This document shows, piece after piece, positions 48,736 through 55,597 of a stretch of DNA of 64,000 nt. The DNA is taken from NCBI RefSeq assembly GCF_004364325.1, contig NZ_SOCP01000006.1, positions 310,001-374,000 on the forward strand. Reading direction: 5' to 3'. The notes below the pieces were generated by a model that worked only from the letters and a program-made list of their open reading frames with translations, ran no database searches and was not told where the DNA came from. A program made the translations under genes and the position numbers. Numbering within the stretch: the stretch's first letter is position 1; every line of letters begins with the position of its first letter. This DNA comes from Actinophytocola oryzae (GTDB taxonomy: Bacteria; Actinomycetota; Actinomycetes; Mycobacteriales; Pseudonocardiaceae).

Positions 48736-50078
48736 AACGACAACCTTCTCGACATGTCTGAGGCGAAGACGCCTTGGGGGTCAACCGACGCGCGGACCTT
48801 GCGCCACTCGTCGACACGCGGGTAGCCACGCTTGATCACCTCGGGCGTCGCGCGGGACTCCTTCGCGAGGTAGTGCCGCCCGCCCGCGCCGAGGACCAGC
48901 TCGTCCAGCTCCTCGCACAGCTCGTGCACACCCCTGCCGATCGGCAGGTCGACGCACAGCGTCCAGCCGGGCATCGGGAACGACAGCGGCGCCCGGTTGC
49001 CGGGACCGAACCGCTTGAGCACGTTCAGCGCGCTGACCTGGCCCGTCTCGGTCATCCGGCGGACGGTGTGCCGGATGACGTCCTCGGCGCCGAACGGCAC
49101 CACGTACTGGTACTGCAGGAACCCGTGCGGCCCGTACCCCCGGTTCCACTCGCCCACGATGTCCAGCGGGTGCAGGAACTGGGTGATGTTCTGGACGGCA
49201 CCCTTCCTGGTGGGCGACTTGCGGTACCAGAGCTCGCTGAAGATGCGGCCGGTCAGCTTGTTGAGCATGCCGGGCGGGAAGACGTCTGGGACGGTCAGGA
49301 GCTGCGGCGCGTCGAACCGGAGGGGGTGTCGGCGCTTCTTCTCCGGCAGGTCGTCGACGTGGGCGTGGTTGGCGCGGGTGAGGATGCCCCGGCCGAGGTG
49401 CGGGCCGGTGGTCACCGCGTCGAACCAGGAGACGGACTCGACGTAGGCGTCGTCGTCCACGCTCTGGCGGGCCATCAGCTCGTCGAGCGTGCCGAGCTGC
49501 TCGGTGTCCACCAGGAAGTAGGCCGTCTCGACGTGGTTCACGTGCAGCGTGGCCCGCAGGACGATGCCGGTGAGACCCATGCCGCCGACCGTGGCCCAGA
49601 ACAGCTCGGCGTCCGGCCCGTCCGGCGTGAGCGTCGCGACCTCGCCGTCGGCGGTGAGCAGGTCGATGGCGAGCACGTGGTTGCCGAAGCTGCCCTCGAC
49701 GTGGTGTGCCTTGCCGTGGATGTCGCTGCCGATGGCGCCGCCGACCGTGACCTGGCGCGTGCCGGGCAGGACGGGCAGCCACAGCCCGAACGGCAGGAGC
49801 GCACGCATGAGCGTGTCGAGCGAGACCCCCGCGTCGACCTCGACGACCCCGGCCTCGGCGTCCACGGTGTGGATGCGGTCCAGAGCGGTCATGTCGACGA
49901 CCACGCCGCCCGCGTTCTGCGCCGGGTCCCCGTAGCTGCGGCCCAGCCCCCGGGCGATGACCCCGCGAGGGCCCGCGGTCCGGACGGCCTCGGCGATGGC
50001 GCGGACGTCGGCCGTGCGCACCACCCGCGCCGACGTGGGCGCGGTCCGCCCCCAGCCGGTGAGCTTCTCTGGCTTCAC
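48732..50078 (-). CDS. dprE1: Decaprenylphosphoryl-beta-D-ribose 2-oxidase
   Basis: The 448-residue FAD oxidoreductase (VAO/PCMH type) oxidises decaprenylphosphoryl-ribose at C2. The FAD part has IARGLGRSYGDPAQNAGGV and VTVGGAIGSDIHGKAHHVEG. The substrate domain holds QYQYVVPFGAED, which lies near the residues that react with benzothiazinone drugs in mycobacteria. The start at 50078 (GTG) fits the protein end VKPEKLTGWGR, with TACCCT seven bases upstream. gtrA is divergent. Confidence 0.95.
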   Translation of the reverse strand: MKPEKLTGWGRTAPTSARVVRTADVRAIAEAVRTAGPRGVIARGLGRSYGDPAQNAGGVVVDMTALDRIHTVDAEAGVVEVDAGVSLDTLMRALLPFGLWLPVLPGTRQVTVGGAIGSDIHGKAHHVEGSFGNHVLAIDLLTADGEVATLTPDGPDAELFWATVGGMGLTGIVLRATLHVNHVETAYFLVDTEQLGTLDELMARQSVDDDAYVESVSWFDAVTTGPHLGRGILTRANHAHVDDLPEKKRRHPLRFDAPQLLTVPDVFPPGMLNKLTGRIFSELWYRKSPTRKGAVQNITQFLHPLDIVGEWNRGYGPHGFLQYQYVVPFGAEDVIRHTVRRMTETGQVSALNVLKRFGPGNRAPLSFPMPGWTLCVDLPIGRGVHELCEELDELVLGAGGRHYLAKESRATPEVIKRGYPRVDEWRKVRASVDPQGVFASDMSRRLSL

Positions 50079-50091
50079 CGCACCGAGGGTA
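50079..50091 (-). promoter_or_regulatory. Leaderless -10 (TACCCT) of dprE1
   Basis: TACCCT at 50091-50086 on the minus strand, seven bases before the GTG. It is only 20 bases from the divergent gtrA -10. Confidence 0.55.
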
Positions 50092-50111
50092 TCCGGGCCG
50101 TCGCGGGCTCC

Positions 50112-50123
50112 TACACTGGCTCC
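50112..50123 (+). promoter_or_regulatory. Leaderless -10 (TACACT) of gtrA
   Basis: TACACT at 50112-50117, six bases before the GTG. Confidence 0.55.
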
Positions 50124-50531
50124 GTGACCTCGGCCGCCTCCGTCGAACCGAAGCTCGGACTGGTACAGCAGCTGGCCAGGTTCGTGCTCATCGGCGGCTT
50201 CTGCGCGCTGGTCGACTTCGGCGTGTACCAGGGTTTGCTCGCGCTGGGCCTGTGGATCCACCTCGCCAAGGCGCTGAGCTTCGTCGCGGGCACCACGACG
50301 GCGTTCTTCCTCAACCGCCGCTTCACCTTCGCCGCGGGCAACACCGGCGGCGCGCGGCAGCTCGGCGGCTTCGTCCTCCTCTACACGGTGACGTTCTTCG
50401 TCAACGTGGGCACGAACGCGCTGATGCTGGCGCTGAGCCTGCCCATCATCGTGGCGTGGGTGGTTGCCCAGGGCGTCGCGACGGCCATCAACTTCGTCAT
50501 GCTGCGGACGGTCGTCTTCAGGGCCGGTTGA
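50124..50531 (+). CDS. GtrA-family membrane protein
   Basis: The 135-residue protein has four membrane helices and the GtrA signature ALSFVAGTTTAFFLNRRFTF. It resembles the mycobacterial GtrA-like protein encoded beside dprE1, proposed to help move or place decaprenyl-phosphate sugars, though its exact role there is debated. It is divergent from dprE1. Its last 14 bases overlap the end of a degraded gene on the other strand. Confidence 0.88.
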   Translation: MTSAASVEPKLGLVQQLARFVLIGGFCALVDFGVYQGLLALGLWIHLAKALSFVAGTTTAFFLNRRFTFAAGNTGGARQLGGFVLLYTVTFFVNVGTNALMLALSLPIIVAWVVAQGVATAINFVMLRTVVFRAG

Positions 50532-50932
50532 GGGCCTTCTCGAACCAGTGGTGGGCGTAGTACTCGTCGTTGAACGGCTCGACCTCCCGGTAGCCCGAAA
50601 CAGGCGGCCAGGCAGTGCCGGGCGTGCGGGTGGTCGGGGTCGGTGGGCGCCACGGCAACCAGACCGGCCGTGAGCAGGCGGTCGACCTCGCCCATGGCCT
50701 CGACCAGCCTCGTCCGCTGCTTCGCGTTCAGCGGCGCCAGGAACGACCCCGCGATGTCGTCCGACCGCTCGTCGAGAACCGCCCGCTCGGCCCGTCCCCG
50801 GTCGGTGAGACGGGCGATCCGCACCCGCCTGTCCCGCTCGCTGGGTTCGACCGTCACGAGGCCGGCCGCCTCGAGGGTGCGCAGGAGGCGGCTCAGACAG
50901 CCGGAGTCGAGGTCGAGCCGGGCGCGGAGTGG
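50518..50932 (-). pseudogene. MarR-GNAT fusion gene remnant with two deletions
   Basis: This is the relic of a MarR-type helix-turn-helix plus GNAT acetyltransferase gene. The MarR end is intact: LDLDSGCLSRLLRTLE, then VTVEPSERDRRVRIARLTDR and RHCLAACF. The N-terminal helices are gone; the frame runs straight back into the stop of the upstream gene at 50933. After RHCLAACF, about 100 residues expected of the GNAT domain are missing. In a shifted frame the family's end GYREVEPFNDEYYAHHWFEK resumes and stops at 50518. No functional protein is expected. Confidence 0.8.
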
Positions 50933-51202
50933 CTAGGTCGCGAAGCCGTGCCTCCGGGGCTGGGCGTTGCCGTAGATCCGGGCGTTCGGGGGCAGCTCGT
51001 CGAGGTGGGCCGTCGCGACGTGGGCGAAGTTCACCGCGACCGTCGACCCGTCGGCGAGGGCCACGGCCTCGACCGTGGCCGACTGCATGAGCCCGGCCAG
51101 CTTCTCGCCGAGCTGGCCGGCGGCGTCGTCCGACAGCGCGAACACCGCCGGCTCGCCGCTGCCGGTCAGGTGGAGCACCAGAGCGCGTTTGGAATCAGCC
51201 AT
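50933..51202 (-). CDS. Small hypothetical protein
   Basis: The 89-residue soluble protein (KRALVLHLTGSGEPAVFALS, then ADGSTVAVNFAHVATAHLDE) reads like a small beta-rich fold. I do not recognise the family, though short Pseudonocardiales proteins of this type are often annotated as conserved hypothetical. No ribosome binding site stands out. It lies 60 bases after the glfT1 gene's divergent partner region and directly before the MarR-GNAT relic. Confidence 0.55.
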   Translation of the reverse strand: MADSKRALVLHLTGSGEPAVFALSDDAAGQLGEKLAGLMQSATVEAVALADGSTVAVNFAHVATAHLDELPPNARIYGNAQPRRHGFAT

Positions 51203-51262
51203 GCGTACAGACCAGCACCACCGGTGGGAGCCGGCAACCCAGGTTCGCCTCCAGCGGATCCG

Positions 51263-52168
51263 CTAGAAGCGGAAGAAGCGCTCCCGCTGACCCTGCCGCA
51301 CCAGCTTCAGCCACTGCAGGAACGCCTTCGGGTCCTTCTTGGTGCCGATGAAGTACAGGCCGAAGCGCACGATCTCCAGCATGCCGATCTTGCGCAGCCC
51401 GGGCTGGGAGAGCAGGTACCCGCGGTTGCGGTACGTGTAGTACCGCTTGACCTCGTTCTCCGGGTCCTGTGCGTGCAGCCGCCCGCCCAGCATCGGCTTG
51501 AACTCGTCCGAGCCGTCCGGGTGCAGGTACGCGACCTTCAGCGAGGTGCCGAACGGCAGGCCGGAACGCACGAGGCGCCGGTGGATCTCGACCTCGTCGC
51601 CCCGGAAGAACAGGCGGTAGTCCGGCACGCCGATGACGTCGAGCGTCGCCGCCCGGAACAGCGCGCCGTTGAACAGCGACGCGATGCCGGGCAGGAAGTC
51701 CGTGCCCAGCTCCGAGGCGTTGCGCTTCCACGTCAGCCCCCGGCGCAGCGGGAACGCCAGCTTCGCCGGGGTGTCGATGTTCGTCACGACCGGCGAGATC
51801 TCCGCCAGGTTGCGCGACTCCGCCTCACCGAGCAGGACCTCGAGCACGTTCTCGTCCGCGGGCCTGCCGTCGTCGTCCGCACACCAGATCCACTCGGCGC
51901 CCATCGACAGCGCGGTCAGCATGCCGAGCGCGAAGCCGCCCGCGCCGCCCAGGTTCCGGCGCGAGGCCAGGTACGTGGACGGGACGGGGCAGCTCTCGAC
52001 GATGTCGGCGACCGGCTCGTCCGGGCCGTTGTCCACGACCACGAGGTGGTCCGGCAGCCTGGTCTGCGCGCCGATCATCTTCAGTGAGTCGGCGAGCAGC
52101 TCCCTGCGGTGGCGCGTGACCACCACGGCGACGACCGCGCCGGACGGCAACTGCCCATCGACCTTCAT
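51263..52168 (-). CDS. glfT1: GlfT1 galactofuranosyltransferase
   Basis: This 301-residue GT-A family 2 enzyme adds the first galactofuranose residues to the decaprenyl-linked rhamnose primer. It shows VVVTRHRRELLADSLKMI, the metal motif in WIWCADDDGRPADENV and the region LFFRGDEVEIHRRLVR with the likely base. Its gene order with wzt and wzm is the one in mycobacteria (Rv3781-Rv3783 region). It overlaps the wzt stop (ATGA). The protein ends in a basic helix typical of membrane attachment. Confidence 0.93.
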   Translation of the reverse strand: MKVDGQLPSGAVVAVVVTRHRRELLADSLKMIGAQTRLPDHLVVVDNGPDEPVADIVESCPVPSTYLASRRNLGGAGGFALGMLTALSMGAEWIWCADDDGRPADENVLEVLLGEAESRNLAEISPVVTNIDTPAKLAFPLRRGLTWKRNASELGTDFLPGIASLFNGALFRAATLDVIGVPDYRLFFRGDEVEIHRRLVRSGLPFGTSLKVAYLHPDGSDEFKPMLGGRLHAQDPENEVKRYYTYRNRGYLLSQPGLRKIGMLEIVRFGLYFIGTKKDPKAFLQWLKLVRQGQRERFFRF

Positions 52169-52986
52169 CAGACCTCGCCGCCGTTGGTGGTCAGTGCCGG
52201 CTCGGCACCCAGACGCGCGAGGGTCTCGGCGTCCATGCCCGCGAACGGGTCCTTGCCCTTGTAGGCGGTGATGACCTCGCGCAGCGAACCGTGCATCTTC
52301 ACGTGACCCTCGTCCATCCAGATGGCCGTGTTACACAGCTCGAACAATAGGTCGTCCTGGTGCGAGGCGAACACCAACATGCCGGAGCGCTTCACGAGAT
52401 CCACGAGTCGGGTCCTGGCCTTCGCCAGGAACGCCGCGTCGACCGCGCCGATGCCCTCGTCCAGCAGCAGGATCTCCGGGTCGATCGACGTCACGACACC
52501 GAGCGCGAGGCGCACCCGCATGCCGGTCGAATAGGTGCGCAGCGGCATCTGCAGGTAGTCGCCGAGCTCGGTGAACTCCGCGATGTCGTCGACCCGCTTC
52601 TCCATCTGCTTGCGGGTCATGCCGAGGAACAGGCCGCGGATCATGATGTTCTCGAGACCGGAGATCTCCGGGTCCATGCCGACGCCGAGGTCGAACACGG
52701 GCGCGACCTTGCCGAGGGTCCGTGCCGCACCGCGGGTCGGCTCGTAGATGCCCGCCAGCAGACGCAGCAGTGTCGACTTGCCCGCGCCGTTGTGGCCGAC
52801 CAGGCCCACGCGGTCGCCTTCCTTCAGGGACAGCGTGATGTCGCGCAGCCCCTCGATGATCGGCACCTTCTGGTCGGTGCCGATCTTGCCGCCGACCTTG
52901 CCGAGTACGAGCTTCTTGAGGGAACGGGACTTCGCGTCGAAGATCGGGAAGTCGACGGAGGCGTTCCAGACGTCAATGCTCACCAT
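52168..52986 (-). CDS. wzt: Galactan ABC exporter, ATP-binding subunit (Wzt/RfbE type)
   Basis: The 272-residue ATPase powers export of lipid-linked galactan. Walker A is GHNGAGKSTLLRLLAGIY, the signature is TYSTGMRVRLALG and Walker B is EILLLDEGIGAVD. There is no C-terminal carbohydrate-binding domain, matching the mycobacterial form. The permease gene follows 17 bases upstream in the operon. Its partner glfT1 is the next gene. Confidence 0.95.
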   Translation of the reverse strand: MVSIDVWNASVDFPIFDAKSRSLKKLVLGKVGGKIGTDQKVPIIEGLRDITLSLKEGDRVGLVGHNGAGKSTLLRLLAGIYEPTRGAARTLGKVAPVFDLGVGMDPEISGLENIMIRGLFLGMTRKQMEKRVDDIAEFTELGDYLQMPLRTYSTGMRVRLALGVVTSIDPEILLLDEGIGAVDAAFLAKARTRLVDLVKRSGMLVFASHQDDLLFELCNTAIWMDEGHVKMHGSLREVITAYKGKDPFAGMDAETLARLGAEPALTTNGGEV

Positions 52987-53003
52987 GTCGTTTCTCGCCT
53001 CAC

Positions 53004-53924
53004 TCAGACCCAGTAGGAGACTCGGGCACGGTAGTTACGCATAGCCACGAAGGCCAGCGCCCACCCCACAACGGTAAACCCGCCGACGACCACCCAGTGA
53101 TGCCAGCTCTGGGTGTTGCCGATCAGCGGCGCACGAAGGATCTGCAGGTAGTGGAACAGCGGGTTCAGCTCGGCGATCAGGATCTTCCAGTCGCTGCCGC
53201 CCCCACCGGAGATCCTGGTGGTCAGGATGTCGGGGGTCCACACGATCGGCGTCATGAAGAACACCAGTGACACCAGGCTGTTGATGACCGGTGGGACGTC
53301 CCGGTACCGCGTCGAGATGATGCCGAAGAGGATCGCCACCCAGCCGCCGTTGATCGCGAGCAACGCGAACGCGGGGATGGCGAGCAGGATGCTCCAGCCG
53401 ATGCCCGGCTGCGGGTCGCCGCCGGAGGTGATCAGGTAGCCGGACTTGGTCAGGTCGCTCCAGAAGATGACGACGATGACCACGTACACAAGAAGGTTGT
53501 GCGCGAACATGAGTGTGAGGCGCCACACCAGCCGCAGCGCGTAGACCGTCAGCGGCGCGGGCAGGTGCTTGATCAGGCCCTCGTTGCCGATGAACGTGTC
53601 CGTGCCCTCGATGAGGCAGCCGGACATGAAGTTCCAGACGATGAACCCGACCGTGACGTACGGGAGGAACGTCGGGATGTTCGCCGTGAACAGCTGCGAG
53701 TACAGCAGGCCGAGACCGATCGCGGTGATGGCCATCGACAGCGTGATCCACAGTGGTCCGATGACCGACCTGCGGTAGCGCTGTTTGATGTCCTGCCAGC
53801 CGAGATGGCCCCACAGCTCCCGCTGTCTCGCGCCCTCGACGATGTCCGTCCACGCACGCGACCAGCTACGGCTGGACGAGGGTGGGGGTGCCTGCTCCTG
53901 CTCGGCAGTGCTCGTTACTGACAC
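53004..53924 (-). CDS. wzm: Galactan ABC exporter, membrane subunit (Wzm/RfbD type)
   Basis: The 306-residue ABC-2-type permease has six membrane helices, an N-terminal amphipathic gate helix region (LWGHLGWQDIKQRYRRSVIG) and a conserved polar turn in SGCLIEGTDTFIGNEGLIKH. It forms the channel through which the lipid-linked galactan crosses the membrane. It is the first gene of the wzm-wzt-glfT1 operon, transcribed leftward. TACGCT lies eight bases upstream of its GTG. Confidence 0.94.
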   Translation of the reverse strand: MSVTSTAEQEQAPPPSSSRSWSRAWTDIVEGARQRELWGHLGWQDIKQRYRRSVIGPLWITLSMAITAIGLGLLYSQLFTANIPTFLPYVTVGFIVWNFMSGCLIEGTDTFIGNEGLIKHLPAPLTVYALRLVWRLTLMFAHNLLVYVVIVVIFWSDLTKSGYLITSGGDPQPGIGWSILLAIPAFALLAINGGWVAILFGIISTRYRDVPPVINSLVSLVFFMTPIVWTPDILTTRISGGGGSDWKILIAELNPLFHYLQILRAPLIGNTQSWHHWVVVGGFTVVGWALAFVAMRNYRARVSYWV

Positions 53925-53938
53925 GGCTGTCGAGCGTA
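53925..53938 (-). promoter_or_regulatory. Leaderless -10 (TACGCT) of the wzm-wzt-glfT1 operon
   Basis: TACGCT at 53938-53933 on the minus strand, eight bases before the GTG. Confidence 0.5.
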
Positions 53939-54025
53939 CCGGCGGCTACCGCGACCCCCGCAGGGGCCGTGTTCGCACAAGCATCCTGTTCCGTGAGGAC
54001 CATTCGTTTCTGTTTGTCCGCCTGG

Positions 54026-54039
54026 TAGCTTCTCCGCTC
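54026..54039 (+). promoter_or_regulatory. Leaderless -10 (TAGCTT) of the GT29-like gene
   Basis: TAGCTT at 54026-54031, eight bases before the ATG at 54040. Confidence 0.45.
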
Positions 54040-54699
54040 ATGGTCGACGTCGCCCCTGTGCAGAGTGTCATGCGCTCTCTCGTTGACGTCTATGCCGAAC
54101 ACCCGGAACCACGCTCGGTAGCCGTGGTCGGCAACATGCCGATGGCGCCGGACGAGGAGCGCGCCAAGGCAGTCGATGCCTGTGACCTGGTCTTCAGGGT
54201 GAACGGGTTCGTCACGGACGATCCTGGTGCGCCACCGACGGTCGGCACGCGCTGTCACGTGGTGGTGTTCAACCGGGCACTGCGTGCCACCAAGTACGTC
54301 TTCGAGAACTACCGACGGCGCCTGTACCTCATGGTCGAGCCGGGTCGCCTGCACTGGGAGCCGGACATCCTGCCCGCGTGGTGGCCGGAGGACCTCGGTC
54401 TGGTGCCGGTCAACAACGCCGAGGTGACACTGCCGCTGTCGGACGCTCTCGGGCTCCCGACGCGTCAGGACTCGACGTGGGCGACCACCGGCACGATGGC
54501 GGCGTGGATCGCGCGGACCTGCTACCCGGACGCCGAACTGCTGCTCACCGGGTACTCGTTCATCGACGACCCCAACCAGACCTCGTGGATGCATGCCGCC
54601 GGCGACTCGTGCATCGTCGGCCCAGAGCACCAGATCGCCGCCGAGGGGCGACTGCTCGACTCGTGGACCAAGACCGGCCGGACCAGGCTGCTCCGCTGA
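54040..54699 (+). CDS. GT29/sialyltransferase-like glycosyltransferase
   Basis: The 219-residue soluble protein has the start of the sialyltransferase-type fold: SVAVVGNMPMAPDEERAKAV and then DACDLVFRVNGFV, matching the L-type sialyl motif (V-V-G-N-S ... D-x-V-x-R-x-N). The later TGTMAAWIARTCYPDAELLL and LTGYSFIDDP correspond to the S-type region. It lies beside a full pseudaminic-acid gene set, so transfer of a CMP-nonulosonic acid is the leading idea. It is divergent from wzm. No secretion signal is seen, so it acts in the cytoplasm. Confidence 0.72.
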   Translation: MVDVAPVQSVMRSLVDVYAEHPEPRSVAVVGNMPMAPDEERAKAVDACDLVFRVNGFVTDDPGAPPTVGTRCHVVVFNRALRATKYVFENYRRRLYLMVEPGRLHWEPDILPAWWPEDLGLVPVNNAEVTLPLSDALGLPTRQDSTWATTGTMAAWIARTCYPDAELLLTGYSFIDDPNQTSWMHAAGDSCIVGPEHQIAAEGRLLDSWTKTGRTRLLR

Positions 54700-54712
54700 C
54701 TTCGCCGAGGGA

Positions 54713-55183
54713 ATGACATTGGGTAACAACGGACTTCGCAACCTCTGGGGTGCGCGTCAGCTCGCGTCCGACCGGATCAAGCGTCTGATCGACTACCGCA
54801 TCAACGAGCGGATTCCCCTCGAGCGGCTCGAGCACTACTACGGGAAGATCGACCGCCTCGCTGACGAGCACCACGAGTCGGTCGGGGACCTGCGCGGTCG
54901 CCTCGACGACCTGCAGCGGCGTTTCGACGAGGTGGAGCGCCTGCAGCGCTGGACGGCCAACGAGCTCGAGCGGATCGTGCCGCAGGTGGCCGCGCAGGAG
55001 TCGCAGCTCGAGTCGCTGCGGGAGAAGATCAGTGCCGCACCGGGTGGCGACGAGGCCCAGGCCGCCGAGTCGCGGACGCTGATCGACGAGATCCGCCGCG
55101 AGCACGCGCAGGTGCGTGTGCGCCTGACGGCGGTGGCTCAGTACGAAGACCGGCTCAGGAAGCTCGAAGATCGCTCTGAGTAG
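54713..55183 (+). CDS. Coiled-coil protein
   Basis: The 156-residue protein is almost wholly helical: a basic head (LRNLWGARQLASDRIKRLID), then heptad-type coiled coil over residues 40-150 (for example DDLQRRFDEVERLQRWTANE and RLTAVAQYEDRLRKLEDRS). It has no membrane helix or catalytic motif. It follows the GT29-like gene by 13 bases on the same strand and may be a length-control or scaffold partner. Some O-antigen-type polymerisation systems use coiled-coil rulers, but that link is only an analogy. Confidence 0.65.
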   Translation: MTLGNNGLRNLWGARQLASDRIKRLIDYRINERIPLERLEHYYGKIDRLADEHHESVGDLRGRLDDLQRRFDEVERLQRWTANELERIVPQVAAQESQLESLREKISAAPGGDEAQAAESRTLIDEIRREHAQVRVRLTAVAQYEDRLRKLEDRSE

Positions 55184-55339
55184 CCGTTAGGGTTCCGAAG
55201 TCACCTTCCGTTGCCATTCTTCACAGTTTAACGTTCAAGTGGCAAATGTTGAGCTGTGTAGTTATGGGATCAACTCTGTCGCTGGTTACTCCATTCGAGG
55301 ACCCTGAATCCTGTATGCAGGCGCGATTGGGGTCGGGAC
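55184..55339. other. Low-GC intergenic region
   Basis: This 156-base stretch is clearly less GC-rich than its flanks. It contains TTGCCA (about 55212) and TGGCAA (about 55241) as a spaced inverted repeat with AACGTT between. It probably holds the promoter of the small Cys/His-containing gene at 55340. Confidence 0.4.
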
Positions 55340-55561
55340 ATGGTCGATGTGCAGTGGTGGCGATCCACCTATGACAACCGGGTACACGCCTTCGGCAACG
55401 AGGAGGCGGGGCGTGACTTCGGAGAGGCGCTCTGCGAGCACAGCGTGCCCAACAGCAGGATCGAGTGCACGGACGACGGCGAGCGTTGCCTGGCGTGCAT
55501 GCTGATCTTCGGTGACCTGCTGGCCGACACGTACGGTGACTCCGTCTGGCGGGCTTCCTGA
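55340..55561 (+). CDS. Small Cys/His-containing protein
   Basis: The 73-residue protein contains VDVQWWRSTYDNRVHAFG and a possible metal-binding set: Cys32 and His34 (LCEHS), Cys43, and a C-x-x-C at 50-53 (RCLACML). Similar short proteins are widespread in Pseudonocardiales, but none has a known role. The ATG is preceded by GGGGTCGGG, a weak ribosome binding site. It lies between the coiled-coil gene and pseI and could be unrelated to the sugar pathway. Confidence 0.6.
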   Translation: MVDVQWWRSTYDNRVHAFGNEEAGRDFGEALCEHSVPNSRIECTDDGERCLACMLIFGDLLADTYGDSVWRAS

Positions 55562-55585
55562 CCTTCCGCGTCCGGGCGCGGGGGG

Positions 55586-55597
55586 TACGTTGCCCGT
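55586..55597 (+). promoter_or_regulatory. Leaderless -10 (TACGTT) of pseI
   Basis: TACGTT at 55586-55591, six bases before the ATG; no ribosome binding site. Confidence 0.55.
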
